Source: CAYMKL01 sp964390805
GTDB taxonomy: Bacteria; Chloroflexota; Anaerolineae; VGOG01
Direction of reading: 5' to 3'
Assembly: GCA_964390805.1 (NCBI GenBank)
Contig: CAYMKL010000052.1
Location: 1 to 42,024 of the forward strand
Length of the DNA: 42,024 bases
How positions within the stretch are numbered: the stretch's first letter is position 1; each line of letters opens with the position of its first letter. The notes beneath the pieces were generated by a model, which worked only from the letters and a program-made list of their open reading frames with translations, ran no database searches and was not told where the DNA came from. Both the position numbers and the translations under genes were made by a program. Shown in pieces: positions 7,799 through 16,898 of the stretch.

Positions 7799-8841
7799 CA
7801 GTGGCAGAGTCCAGCCAGGTGGGAGAGGCACGCCGCCTGGCCACGAGGTTGGCCCGCGATCTGGGCTTCAACGAGGCGGAAGCCGGAAAAGTGGCCATCG
7901 TAGTCAGCGAGGCTGCGAGGAATCTGGTCAAGCACGCCACCGGCGGCGAACTGCTCCTGCGTGCGCTGGAACGTGACGGCATTGCTGGCATTGAGGTCCT
8001 GGCGTTGGACCGGGGGCCAGGGATGGCAAACGTCGCACAGGCACTCCGCGACGGCTATTCCACTGCCGGCAGCCCAGGAACCGGCCTGGGGGCCATCGCC
8101 CGCCTCTCTGAGCTGTTCGACATTCATTCCCGTCCCGAAATGGGGACGGCCCTGCTGGCCCGCTTGTGGTCGAGGCCGTTGCCCAGGGATCTGCAGCCCC
8201 ACCCGCTTGAGATCGGAGCGGTCTGTCTGCCCAAGCCCGGCCAGGAGGTTAATGGCGATGGGTGGGCGGTCCACCAGCGCCCCGGCCACAGCCTGATCCT
8301 GGTGGTTGATGGCCTGGGTCACGGCTCCTATGCAGCCGAGGCTTCCAGGGAGGCAGTGAGGGTATTTCAAGAGAAACCCAACCTCTCCCCCACGGCCATG
8401 ATCGAGGCCGCCCACCTCGCCCTGCGGCACACCCGGGGTGCGGCCGCGGCGGTGGCCGAGGTGGACATCTCCCATCAGGTGGTCCGCTTTGCGGGGGTGG
8501 GGAACATCGCCGGCGTCATCGTTTCATCCAGAGGCAGCCGCAACATGGTTTCGCACAACGGAACCGTCGGACACCGGGTCCGCAAGATCCAGGAGTTCAC
8601 CTATCCCTGGCCCGAAGGGGCGCTTCTGGTAATACATTCCGATGGGTTGGCCACGCGTTGGAGCCTGGACCGCTACCCCGGTCTGACGAGCAGACACCCC
8701 AGCCTGATCGCCGGGGTTCTCTATCGGGACTACAGCCGGCGGCGCGATGATGTGACGGTGGTAGTTGCCCGTGCTACGTGTTGCGTGTTGCGTAAACAAT
8801 GGAACACGCAACACGAAACACGCAACACGTTTGATGCATAG
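7759..8841 (+). CDS. RsbT/RsbW-like ATPase fused to RsbX/SpoIIE-type PP2C phosphatase
   Basis: An N-terminal GHKL kinase-like domain (N box VSEAARNLVKHATGG, G1 DRGPGMAN, G2 GTGLGAIARL) precedes a PP2C/SpoIIE-fold phosphatase (EIGAVCLPKPGQEVNGDGWA, VVDGLGHGSYAAEAS, FAGVGNIAGV, RRDDVTVVV) carrying the metal-binding Asp residues. In stressosome operons RsbX dephosphorylates RsbS and RsbR and resets the complex, and ATP-binding SpoIIE-family fusions are known. The start is unclear: ATG 7759 lies in a repeat tract, GTG 7801 begins at the domain edge, and the frame is open to TTG 7693; none has a clear ribosome site. The last 25 or so residues after VVVARA are the translation of a TGTTGCGTGTTGCG inverted repeat, which appears to have displaced the original stop. 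Confidence 0.82.
   Translation: MDYSAIRNPQSAIPVAESSQVGEARRLATRLARDLGFNEAEAGKVAIVVSEAARNLVKHATGGELLLRALERDGIAGIEVLALDRGPGMANVAQALRDGYSTAGSPGTGLGAIARLSELFDIHSRPEMGTALLARLWSRPLPRDLQPHPLEIGAVCLPKPGQEVNGDGWAVHQRPGHSLILVVDGLGHGSYAAEASREAVRVFQEKPNLSPTAMIEAAHLALRHTRGAAAAVAEVDISHQVVRFAGVGNIAGVIVSSRGSRNMVSHNGTVGHRVRKIQEFTYPWPEGALLVIHSDGLATRWSLDRYPGLTSRHPSLIAGVLYRDYSRRRDDVTVVVARATCCVLRKQWNTQHETRNTFDA
8776..8830. repeat. GTGTTGCGT inverted repeat at the 3' end of the rsbX-like gene
   Basis: ACGTGTTGCGTGTT at the left is perfectly complementary to AACACGCAACACGT at the right (14 bp), with further partial units between. Unrelated in sequence to the ATTGCGG family but similarly placed at a gene boundary. 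It encodes the tail of the phosphatase. Confidence 0.85.
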
Positions 8842-8858
8842 TGGGGGCTATTCCTTAA

Positions 8859-10964
8859 ATGAACACAACTATTCTGACTTTGGAGATTCGCTTCGAGCAC
8901 GATGTCGTACTGGCTCGGCAGCGGGCCAGGCAGACCGCGGGTCTCTTGGGGTTCGACGCCCAGGATCAGACACGCATCGCCACCGCTGTCTCCGAGATGG
9001 CACGCAACGCTTTCGTCCACGCCGGTGGGGGCAAGGTTGAATTCCTGGTCGAAGGCACGGCCCCGCCACAGATGCTCCTGATCCGTGTCCGCGACCAAGG
9101 GCCGGGGATCGCAGATCTGCCCGCCCTTTTGGAGGGGGGAAAAGGATTGGGCATCGTCAGCGCCAAGCGGCTGATGGACCGTTTCCACATCGAGTCGGCC
9201 ACTGGCAAAGGGACGATGGTGCTGATGGGGAAGACCTTGCAGCCAGGGGCGCCGGCGGTCACAGCGCAGGACCTGGCGCGGATCGCCGGCGAGTTGGCGC
9301 GACTTGCGCCCGGAAACGCCTTCGAGGAGCTTCAACGGCAGAACCAGGAACTGCTGCGCGCCTTGGAGGAGCTGCGCCAACGCCAGGAGCAACTGGCCCA
9401 ACTGAACCGCGAGCTGGATGACACCAATCGTGGTGTGTTGGCCTTGTATGCCGAGCTGGAGGACAGGGCCGAGCGACTGCGCAGCGCCAGTGAAGTGAAG
9501 TCCCGCTTTCTCTCCTATATGAGCCACGAGTTGCGCACCCCGCTCAACTCGATTCTGTCCCTCTCCCGGATCTTGCTGGATCGGCTCGACGGGGAGTTGA
9601 CGGTGGAGCAGGACAAGCAGGTGACCTTCATCCGCAAGGCGGGCGGGGATCTCTTGGAGATGGTCAACGAGCTGCTGGACCTGGCGAAGATCGAGGCGGG
9701 GAAGATCACGGTCCGTCTGGCCCGGTTCGAGGTGGCTGATCTCTTCAGCTCTCTGAGAGGGATAATGAGGCCGCTGGACATCAATCCCGGTGTGGCCCTC
9801 ATCTTCGAAGATCCCGTCGGCATCCCCCCTCTCGGTACCGATGAGACCAAGCTGGCGCAGATATTGAGGAACTTCATCTCCAATGCCCTCAAATTCACCG
9901 AACGCGGTGAGGTTCGCGTGTCCGCCAGGCTGGATGCCGGGGGCGAAGCGGTGGTCTTTTCCGTAGCCGACACGGGGGCCGGGATCGCGCCTGAGGATCA
10001 GGAGCGCATCTTCGAGGAGTTCGTCCAGGTGGCAACTCCCCTTCAGAAGAAAGTCAAGGGGACGGGCCTGGGATTGGCGCTGTCGAAGAGGCTGGCCGAA
10101 CTACTGGGGGGGAGACTGTCCGTGGAGAGCGAGGTCGGGGTTGGGTCCACCTTCACCGCCGTGATCCCGCTGGTCTATCCGAGACCGGCCCCAGAGTCGG
10201 CTGTGATGATAACCCCTCAGCAGCCGGACCCGAGCCGCTTTCCCGTGCTGGTGGTCGAAGACAATCCCCAGGACATTGCCCTCTACGAGAGGTATTTGGA
10301 GGGGTCGGGTTTCCAAGTCATCGCCGTGCAGACGGTGAAGGAGGCACGGCAGGCGCTGAAGCAGTTCCGACCGATGGCCGTGGTGCTGGACATCCTGCTG
10401 CCGGGGGAGGGAGGCTGGGCTTTCCTGGTTGAGATGAGGGCGGATGAGGCCACGCGGGACATCCCCATCCTCGCAGTCACGATTGTTGACGACCAGCAGG
10501 ACAAAGGGATGATGCTGGGAGCCGATGATTACTGCGTCAAACCGATAGAGCGCCAGTGGCTGCTGAACAGACTCAAGACGCTGGAGCCGGTGGAGAAGAT
10601 CCTGATCATTGACGATGAGGAGGTCGCCCGTTACGCTTTCAAAAAGCTCCTCGCAGGTACGCGCTACACCGTCATCGAGGCGGTGGACGGGCCGGAGGGC
10701 CTTCGCCGGGCGCAAGAGGAAGGACCGCAGGTCATCTTCCTGGACCTGATCATGCCGGAGATGAGCGGCTTCGAGGTGCTGGATCAGTTGAAGTCCGACC
10801 CCGCGACGCGCGACATCCCCGTGATCATCTACACCGGCAAGGACCTGGAGGCAGAGGAGCGTCGCCGACTGACCGAGGGGGCGGTGGCCATCCTCTCCAA
10901 GGAAGCCACGTCACGCGAGATAGCCATCGCTCGAATAGGAGAAGCATTGGCCAAACTGACCTGA
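8859..10964 (+). CDS. Hybrid histidine kinase with RsbT/W-like N-terminal ATPase and two REC domains
   Basis: A 701-residue soluble protein. Order: RsbT/RsbW-like GHKL domain (1-130; N box VSEMARNAFVHAGGG, G1 DQGPGIAD, G2 KGLGIVSAKR), coiled coil (150-210), HisKA with His223 in YMSHELRTPL, HATPase_c (about 325-445; NALKFTE, DTGAGIAPED, GTGLGLALSK), REC1 (about 465-580, Asp511 in VVLDILLPG), REC2 (585-700, Asp629 in FLDLIMPEM). It thus has two ATPase folds, one of partner-switching type and one of two-component type. Placed directly after rsbX, it is the best candidate for the stressosome output, turning RsbT-style switching into a phosphorelay. ATG 8859 has only a weak GTGGGGG site. The next gene starts 15 bp after its stop. 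Confidence 0.9.
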   Translation: MNTTILTLEIRFEHDVVLARQRARQTAGLLGFDAQDQTRIATAVSEMARNAFVHAGGGKVEFLVEGTAPPQMLLIRVRDQGPGIADLPALLEGGKGLGIVSAKRLMDRFHIESATGKGTMVLMGKTLQPGAPAVTAQDLARIAGELARLAPGNAFEELQRQNQELLRALEELRQRQEQLAQLNRELDDTNRGVLALYAELEDRAERLRSASEVKSRFLSYMSHELRTPLNSILSLSRILLDRLDGELTVEQDKQVTFIRKAGGDLLEMVNELLDLAKIEAGKITVRLARFEVADLFSSLRGIMRPLDINPGVALIFEDPVGIPPLGTDETKLAQILRNFISNALKFTERGEVRVSARLDAGGEAVVFSVADTGAGIAPEDQERIFEEFVQVATPLQKKVKGTGLGLALSKRLAELLGGRLSVESEVGVGSTFTAVIPLVYPRPAPESAVMITPQQPDPSRFPVLVVEDNPQDIALYERYLEGSGFQVIAVQTVKEARQALKQFRPMAVVLDILLPGEGGWAFLVEMRADEATRDIPILAVTIVDDQQDKGMMLGADDYCVKPIERQWLLNRLKTLEPVEKILIIDDEEVARYAFKKLLAGTRYTVIEAVDGPEGLRRAQEEGPQVIFLDLIMPEMSGFEVLDQLKSDPATRDIPVIIYTGKDLEAEERRRLTEGAVAILSKEATSREIAIARIGEALAKLT

Positions 10965-10979
10965 TGGAGGATTTACCCG

Positions 10980-12611
10980 ATGACCGCTAAACGTACGATC
11001 ACTATCTTGAACGTGGATGACGACGATGCCGGCCGCTACGCTACCAGCCGCGTCCTTGGCCAGGTGGGGTTTGAGGTCATAGAGGCTGCCAACGGTGCGG
11101 AGACCCTGCGATTAGTGAAGGAGAACCCCGACCTGGTCGTCCTCGACGTGAACCTTCCGGATATGAGCGGGTTCGAGGTCTGCCAGCGGCTCAAGGCCGA
11201 CCCGGCTACCTCTATGATACCGGTCCTTCATTTATCGGCGACCTATCTGGACGACCAGTCCAGGGTGATAGGGCTGGAGAGCGGAGCCGAGGGCTACCTG
11301 ACGCAGCCCGTCGAGCCGCCGGTATTGATCGCCTACGTGAAGGCACTGTTGCGGACGCGGCAGGCACAGGAGGCGCTACGGGAATCGGAGCAGCGCTGCA
11401 GGCAGATCTTCGAGGGCATCGGCGATGCAGTGATGGTCTACGGTTCGCAGGGAAAGTTCCTGGACTACAACAAAGTCACGCTTCGGCGGTATGGTTACAG
11501 CCGCGAGGAGTTCCTCCGCTTGGAACCTGCCGATATCGTCCATCCGGGCTTCCTCCAGGCGATGAGGGACAGCCAGAAGAGGATATGGGCTGGAGAGACC
11601 ACTGTAGTGGAGTCGGCGCATCACTGCAAAGATGGGAGGGTCATTCCTGTCGAGGCCCATGCTCGCACGATCGAGTATCAGGGGGAACCGGCTATCCTCG
11701 CCGTGGTACGCGACATCACCGAGCGCAAACGGGCGGAGCGCGAAATCGAAGAGCGGCGGTTGTATCTGGAAGGAGTGCTGGGAGCCGCGCCCGACGCCAT
11801 CGTCACCATGGATGCCCGCCATCGGATCGTGGAATGGAACACGGGCGCAGAAAAGTTGTTCGGATACTCACGGGAGGAGGCGATTGGCCAAGATCTTGAC
11901 CACCTGGTCACCAGCCCTGATGTGTATGATGAGGCGGTCGGGAATACAAAGATCGTCATGAGCGGGAAGGAGTTGCCTACCACAGAGACGGTCCGTTATC
12001 GGAAGGATGGCTCTCCCGTGGATGTCATCGTGGCCGAGTCACCCATCCTGGTGGGAGGTGAGTTGATCGGGGCAGTCGCTGTCTACACCGACATCACCGC
12101 GCGGGTGCAGATTGAGGAGGCGCTGCGCGCCCTGTTGCTTCTTGACGAACTTACGAGCCTGTACAACCGACGAGGATTCATAACCATGGGCCAACAGCAG
12201 TTGAAGATAGCCAACCGGATGAAGAGGAGAATGGTGCTGCTTTTTGCCGACCTTGACCACCTGAAGCAGATCAATGATACCCTGGGCCACCCTGAGGGAG
12301 ACCGGGCATTGATCGAGACTGCCCATGTCCTCAAGGAGACCTTTCGCGAGTCGGACATCATTGCTCGCATTGGCGGGGATGAGTTTGTGGTTCTGGCGAT
12401 AGAAACCGATGAGACCAGCGGCGAGACTCTCACTACTCGTTTACAAGAGAACCTGGAGGCCCGCAACGCAGAAGTACTCCGCCGTTACAAGCTATCGTTA
12501 AGTGTGGGGATGGCGCGCTACAATCCCGAACGCCCCTGTTCTGTTGATGAACTGCTGGCCCGGGCCGATAAATCAATGTACGAGCAAAAACGACGCGACC
12601 TCGAGTCTTAG
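10980..12611 (+). CDS. Response regulator REC-PAS-PAS-GGDEF diguanylate cyclase
   Basis: 543 residues. REC (8-125; VDDDD and the acceptor Asp of VVLDVNLPD), PAS (about 135-250, ending DITERKRAE), PAS (260-375), GGDEF (about 385-540). GGDEF is intact in ARIGGDEFVV and an RESD I-site precedes it by five residues. The REC position normally held by the conserved Lys reads LTQPVEP, so Lys is replaced by Gln, as in the REC of the 1588-residue protein with which it shares most residues. GGAGG lies just upstream of ATG 10980 and the gene follows the hybrid kinase by 15 bp, so phosphotransfer from that kinase to this cyclase is a reasonable inference. Confidence 0.92.
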   Translation: MTAKRTITILNVDDDDAGRYATSRVLGQVGFEVIEAANGAETLRLVKENPDLVVLDVNLPDMSGFEVCQRLKADPATSMIPVLHLSATYLDDQSRVIGLESGAEGYLTQPVEPPVLIAYVKALLRTRQAQEALRESEQRCRQIFEGIGDAVMVYGSQGKFLDYNKVTLRRYGYSREEFLRLEPADIVHPGFLQAMRDSQKRIWAGETTVVESAHHCKDGRVIPVEAHARTIEYQGEPAILAVVRDITERKRAEREIEERRLYLEGVLGAAPDAIVTMDARHRIVEWNTGAEKLFGYSREEAIGQDLDHLVTSPDVYDEAVGNTKIVMSGKELPTTETVRYRKDGSPVDVIVAESPILVGGELIGAVAVYTDITARVQIEEALRALLLLDELTSLYNRRGFITMGQQQLKIANRMKRRMVLLFADLDHLKQINDTLGHPEGDRALIETAHVLKETFRESDIIARIGGDEFVVLAIETDETSGETLTTRLQENLEARNAEVLRRYKLSLSVGMARYNPERPCSVDELLARADKSMYEQKRRDLES

Positions 12612-12632
12612 CCCAAACTGAGATCATGATAT

Positions 12633-12692
12633 AGGCTCCAAGGCCCGTCCTCGGGCCGCCAAGACCGCGCCCGGGGACGGGCGCTAGAGCCT
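12633..12692 (+). terminator. Long interrupted hairpin after the GGDEF gene
   Basis: Nested complementary arms AGGCTC/GAGCCT, GCCCGTCC/GGACGGGC and TCGGGC/GCCCGG span 60 nt, beginning 21 bp after the stop. There is no T tract, so it may be a weak or factor-assisted terminator, an RNA stability element or a dispersed repeat. Confidence 0.55.
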
Positions 12693-12740
12693 TATGTCAA
12701 AACTTCAGAGGCCAAAGGGCCTGGCAGGGGAGGATGGGTT

Positions 12741-14843
12741 ATGAGGAAAACCATAGCTGTTGCCGTTGTACTAGGGTTGATTCTGTCAATACCCCTTGTT
12801 GGCTGCAAGCCAATGGAAGGGCAGCGCGATGTTGAAGTTGAACCGGAGGCGACGCCGACGGCGCCCCCAACACCCATCGGCGAACCGCAGCGTGGAGGAG
12901 TAGTGATAATCACCTACGGCGGGGGTACGCCGAGGCACTTCAATCCGGCGCTCGTTTCTGGCTCTTCGACCGCCATACCCGGCACGCAGATCTTCGCCAG
13001 CCCCCTGCGCTACGACGAGAACTGGAACCCGCAGCCCTATCTGGCGAAAAGCTGGGAGGTTTCGGAGGACGGCCTGGCCGTGACCCTTCACCTGGTCGAA
13101 GGGGCGACCTTCCACGACGGGCATCCCATTACTTCTGAGGATGTGGCCTTCTCCGTGATCACTGTCAAGCAGTACCACCCCTTCAAGCCTATGTTTGCCC
13201 CGGTGGAACAGGTGGACACGCCCGATCCGCACACCGCGGTGATCCGGCTGTCCCGACCCCACCCGGCCATCCTGCTGGCTATGTCGCCGGCCTTGCTGCC
13301 CATCATCCCGAAGCACGTCTACGGGGACGGTCAGGATTTGCCGACCCATCCCGCCAACCTGAAGCCCGTCGGGTCCGGGCCATTCCGGCTTGCAGAGTTC
13401 GTTCCTGGTGAATCTATTGTGCTGGAGCGGTACGAGGACTACTTCATCCCAGGCCGCCCCTACCTCGACAGGATCGTGATCCGGCTGGAGACCGATCCGG
13501 ACGCCCAGGTGATCGGATTACAGCGCCAGGAAGCGCACCTGCTGGCCGTGTTCACCGGCTTGATCGGTATCGAGAGGCTCAGTGGCAGCGATTACCTCGT
13601 CGTCACCCAGCGAGGCTACGAAGGAGTCGGCTCGATTAACTGGCTGGCCTTCAACCTTTTGCACCCCCCACTGGACGACAAGCGTGTCCGACTGGCCATC
13701 GCCTATGCCGTTGACCCCGAATTCATCATAGAGCATTTGCACCAGGGCCGATCCCGGCGCGCCAACAGCCCCATCTCGCCGGACAGCCCTTTCTACGACC
13801 CCAACGTTCCCACCTACACAGTTGACCTGGACAAGGCCAACCAGCTCCTTGATGAAGCCGGACATCCCATCGGGTCTGACGGCACACGCTTCTCTTTGTC
13901 GCTAGATTACATTCCGGTCATCCCCAGCCAGCAGCGAGATGTGGCGCTATATCTCAAACGTCAACTAGCAGAAATAGGAATTGACGTCCAGATCCGCAAA
14001 TCAGAGAGCTTCCCGGCGTGGGCCGAGCGCGTCGGGAACTGGGACTTTGACATGACCATGGATTCGGTTTATAACTGGGGGGATCCGGTAATTGGCGTTC
14101 ACCGCACGTATCTGTGCGACAACATTCGAGAGGGAGTGGTTTGGTCGAACACGCAGAACTACTGTAACCCAAGGGTGGACGAGATCTTGCATCAGGCTGA
14201 GGTGGAGCTGGACGAAGACAAGCGGAAGGCACTGTACGGTGAGTTTCAGCAGATCCTTACGGATGAGCTTCCGATTGTGTGGATCAATGCCCTTCCGTTC
14301 CACACCGTCTATCATGCTGGGTTGGGGAATCCGCCTCTTTCTATATGGGGCGTCCATTCTCCGCTGGACGAACTCTGTTGGAGAGAACGAGTGACGAGGG
14401 CCTATGCCGAGGTGCCCAAGCTGGAAGGCGAAGTCTCGCCGGTCAAGGAAGCAGGCGTGCGGGCCATCGCGCTGTTGCAGGAAGTTGGGCTGTACGAGGC
14501 CCGGGAGGTCTTCCGTGATCCGCAGCAAGGTTTTCTCGACCTCGAAGGGTCTGGGCTGCACGTCATCGGTTTCACCCGCCAAGGCATCGTGTTCCTCGAT
14601 AATTCCGGCCAAACAATGCCAGGGATGGACATCAGTGACATCCTCGATCTTGAGGGAAGCAAGCTGCTGCCCCTGTTCTTGGACGCCGCTGAAGGCGAGA
14701 ACGGCGACCACGTCAGTTCCCAAGGGGTCTGGCCGCATCCGAGAACTCACGACGTCGGCCCCATGTCGGCCTGGTGCGGCATGCTCGCTGATGAAGACGT
14801 GATTTGCGCTCTGGAGTGGAACGAACGGGAAAGAGGGGGGTAA
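12741..14843 (+). CDS. Family 5 solute-binding lipoprotein with C-terminal Cache-like region
   Basis: 700 residues. An N-terminal signal peptide with lipobox IPLVGC (Cys about residue 22) anchors it outside the membrane. A Pro/Thr-rich spacer precedes a SBP_bac_5 (peptide/opine-type) fold from about residue 45 to 550: LAKSWEVSEDG, VEGATFHDGHPITSEDVAFS, VGSGPFRLAEF, RLAIAYAVD. The last 140 or so residues are extra to the family; GFTRQGIVFLDNSGQTMPG followed by a WP/HP segment looks like a small Cache sensor domain (tentative). No permease or ATPase genes are nearby. Its TAA overlaps the ATG of the membrane histidine kinase (TAATG), so a sensory rather than transport role is inferred: ligand capture presented to that kinase. 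GGGGAGG precedes ATG 12741. Confidence 0.85.
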   Translation: MRKTIAVAVVLGLILSIPLVGCKPMEGQRDVEVEPEATPTAPPTPIGEPQRGGVVIITYGGGTPRHFNPALVSGSSTAIPGTQIFASPLRYDENWNPQPYLAKSWEVSEDGLAVTLHLVEGATFHDGHPITSEDVAFSVITVKQYHPFKPMFAPVEQVDTPDPHTAVIRLSRPHPAILLAMSPALLPIIPKHVYGDGQDLPTHPANLKPVGSGPFRLAEFVPGESIVLERYEDYFIPGRPYLDRIVIRLETDPDAQVIGLQRQEAHLLAVFTGLIGIERLSGSDYLVVTQRGYEGVGSINWLAFNLLHPPLDDKRVRLAIAYAVDPEFIIEHLHQGRSRRANSPISPDSPFYDPNVPTYTVDLDKANQLLDEAGHPIGSDGTRFSLSLDYIPVIPSQQRDVALYLKRQLAEIGIDVQIRKSESFPAWAERVGNWDFDMTMDSVYNWGDPVIGVHRTYLCDNIREGVVWSNTQNYCNPRVDEILHQAEVELDEDKRKALYGEFQQILTDELPIVWINALPFHTVYHAGLGNPPLSIWGVHSPLDELCWRERVTRAYAEVPKLEGEVSPVKEAGVRAIALLQEVGLYEAREVFRDPQQGFLDLEGSGLHVIGFTRQGIVFLDNSGQTMPGMDISDILDLEGSKLLPLFLDAAEGENGDHVSSQGVWPHPRTHDVGPMSAWCGMLADEDVICALEWNERERGG

Positions 14844-16801
14844 TGAGATTCATACGCGATGCTTCGATCCGAATCAAGGTTCTGATCCCACCGGCCATTT
14901 TGATACTGGCCCTGGGGTTGGTGTCGCTGCTGGCTATCTTCGGAACGAATAGACAACGCGCGGTACTCGCCGAGGTACACAACATCGCCCTTGACAAGAT
15001 TACGCTGATAGATGAGTTCATCGTCCTGAGTGAACGGGTGCAGTCCGATGTGTTCCGCATCGCCGTGATTCGCTTTGCGAATCTGCCAGAAGAAGAAATC
15101 CAGCCGACCCACGAGCGTTTGGAGCAAGGCCTCAACGACCTGGATGTCATTTACGGACAGATTCTGACCAAGTGGTCGCTAGATGAAACGGAACAATCAG
15201 TCCTGGAGCGGATGAAAGAGCCGATGGATGCTTTCAGGCAGCAAGCGCTCCAGGCTGCGGCCGTGGTTGCCGACAACCCGTCCTTCGGCGTCCTCCTGGT
15301 GCGCTCGTCCACTGTGCCCTTTGCCGAATTTCGCGGCACGCTCACGGAATTGCGAGATTATCAGCAGGCAAAGATTATCCGCATCGAGACCGAATCTCAC
15401 GAAAGGGCTAGAACAGCCAGCACGGCCATCATTGGCATCACGTTCTTGATTGCACTGATCGGGGTAGCAGCCACAGTGCTGATCAGCACCCGCTGGATCT
15501 CTCGTCCGGTACTCTCCATGGCCGCCTTGATGCGCCGTCTCGCAGAGGGCGACTTAAGCATAGAGACTCGTGATGTCCGACGCCGGGACGAGATCGGGGC
15601 GATGGCGCGGGCAGTAGAGATATTTCGGAGCAACGCCATCGAGAAGGCTCAGGCGGAGGAGGCGCTGCGGGAGAGCGAGGAGAAGTTCAGACTGATTGCT
15701 GAGAGCTCCATTGATACCATTTACCAGTTGGATCTAGAGGGTAACATAGTTTTCATGAACACTGCCGGGGCTAGAATGTACGGCTATGAAGCCGAAGAGA
15801 TGAAAGGCTTGAACTTCAGGTCCCTGCTGACAGAAGAGCGCTTATCTGAAGGGGAAGAATACGTGAGACAAGTTCTATCCGGCCAAGGCGTGCGGGGCGA
15901 GATGTATGTAAAACACAAAGAGGGCCATGAATTTCCCATCTACCTCAGTATGGCATCAGTAGAAAAAGAGGGAGAGATCGTTGGCTTTTCAGGTGCTTCA
16001 CGCGACATCACCGAGCGCAAGCGGGCGGAGGAGGCGCTGAAGGAGTACTCCGAGCGGCTGGAGGGGATGGTGGAAGAGCGCACCAAAGAGCTCCGAGAGG
16101 CCCAGGAGCAGTTGATCCGCCGAGAGAAGCTGGCCGTGCTAGGTCAACTGGCTGGCGGGGTAAGCCACGAACTGCGCGGCCCCCTGGGCGCGATCACCAC
16201 TGCCGCCTACTTCCTAGACAATGCCATGGAAGGGCCTGATCCGGAAGTGAAGAGGATGCTGGCGATCATCATGAGGCAGGTGCGGACATCCGAGCGGATC
16301 ATCCGCAGCCTGCTGGACTTTGCTCGCACGAAGGTCCCTGTCCGGCAGGCAATGGACGTCAACGCCGTCGTCCAGGAGGCATTGTCTCGCACCGCCGTGC
16401 CGGAGAACGTCGAGGTGGTGAGCCAACTGGACGAGGAGTTGCCAACCATCCCCGCAGACCCCGATCAACTCGGTCACGCCTTTGGAAACATCATCCTCAA
16501 CGCCGTGCAGGCCATGCCGGATGGTGGACATTTGGTTGTCGAGACCGCCCTTCGTGCAGAGTGGGTGGCCGTCTCCTTCACGGATACAGGGGTGGGCATC
16601 TCGAAGGAGAACCTGGGGAAGCTCTTCGAGCCTCTGTTCACCACCAAGGCCCAGGGGATTGGGCTGGGGCTGGCGGTCACCAGGACCCTAGTAGAAGAAC
16701 ATGGAGGCGCCATCGAGGTACAAAGTGAAGAAGGCCAGGGCAGCACCTTCACGGTCAGGCTGCCCATCGCTTTCGAGCGTGTCCTGAGCCCCTCGGCCTA
16801 G
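14843..16801 (+). CDS. Membrane histidine kinase (4-helix sensor, HAMP, PAS, HisKA, HATPase)
   Basis: 652 residues, starting at ATG 14843 within TAATG; the frame is open to 14804, but the earlier start lies inside the previous gene. TM1 about 12-35, an extracytoplasmic helical region of about 160 residues (MCP four-helix-bundle style), TM2 about 195-217, HAMP (217-270), PAS (282-392), coiled coil, HisKA with His442 in GGVSHELRGPLG, HATPase_c with NAVQAMPDGG, DTGVGISKENLG and IGLGLAVTRTLV. No receiver is attached; the 1588-residue REC protein downstream is the obvious partner. Overlap with the binding-protein gene implies coupled translation and probably a shared signal. Confidence 0.9.
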   Translation: MRFIRDASIRIKVLIPPAILILALGLVSLLAIFGTNRQRAVLAEVHNIALDKITLIDEFIVLSERVQSDVFRIAVIRFANLPEEEIQPTHERLEQGLNDLDVIYGQILTKWSLDETEQSVLERMKEPMDAFRQQALQAAAVVADNPSFGVLLVRSSTVPFAEFRGTLTELRDYQQAKIIRIETESHERARTASTAIIGITFLIALIGVAATVLISTRWISRPVLSMAALMRRLAEGDLSIETRDVRRRDEIGAMARAVEIFRSNAIEKAQAEEALRESEEKFRLIAESSIDTIYQLDLEGNIVFMNTAGARMYGYEAEEMKGLNFRSLLTEERLSEGEEYVRQVLSGQGVRGEMYVKHKEGHEFPIYLSMASVEKEGEIVGFSGASRDITERKRAEEALKEYSERLEGMVEERTKELREAQEQLIRREKLAVLGQLAGGVSHELRGPLGAITTAAYFLDNAMEGPDPEVKRMLAIIMRQVRTSERIIRSLLDFARTKVPVRQAMDVNAVVQEALSRTAVPENVEVVSQLDEELPTIPADPDQLGHAFGNIILNAVQAMPDGGHLVVETALRAEWVAVSFTDTGVGISKENLGKLFEPLFTTKAQGIGLGLAVTRTLVEEHGGAIEVQSEEGQGSTFTVRLPIAFERVLSPSA

Positions 16802-16838
16802 CTGAGGATGAACATCGCCGAAGGGGAGGAAAAGTAAC

Positions 16839-16898
16839 ATGGAAGAGAAAGCCAGCATCCTGAACCTGACATTGACAGGAGGTTTACCAGATGACTGA
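16839..16898 (+). CDS. 19-codon mini-ORF, probable remnant of a REC gene start
   Basis: ATG 16839 follows a strong GGGGAGGAAAAG site and encodes MEEKASILNLTLTGGLPDD, ending at TGA 16896-16898, which overlaps the ATG of the next gene (16891). The first nine residues resemble the start of a receiver gene (compare KKITILNVDDDD next door). Either a leftover of an interrupted duplicate or a short leader peptide coupling translation to the next gene. Confidence 0.45.
   Translation: MEEKASILNLTLTGGLPDD

Noticed and set aside
12633..12692. Riboswitch before the binding-protein gene
   Set aside because: A simple interrupted palindrome with no recognisable conserved core; terminator or repeat is enough to explain it.
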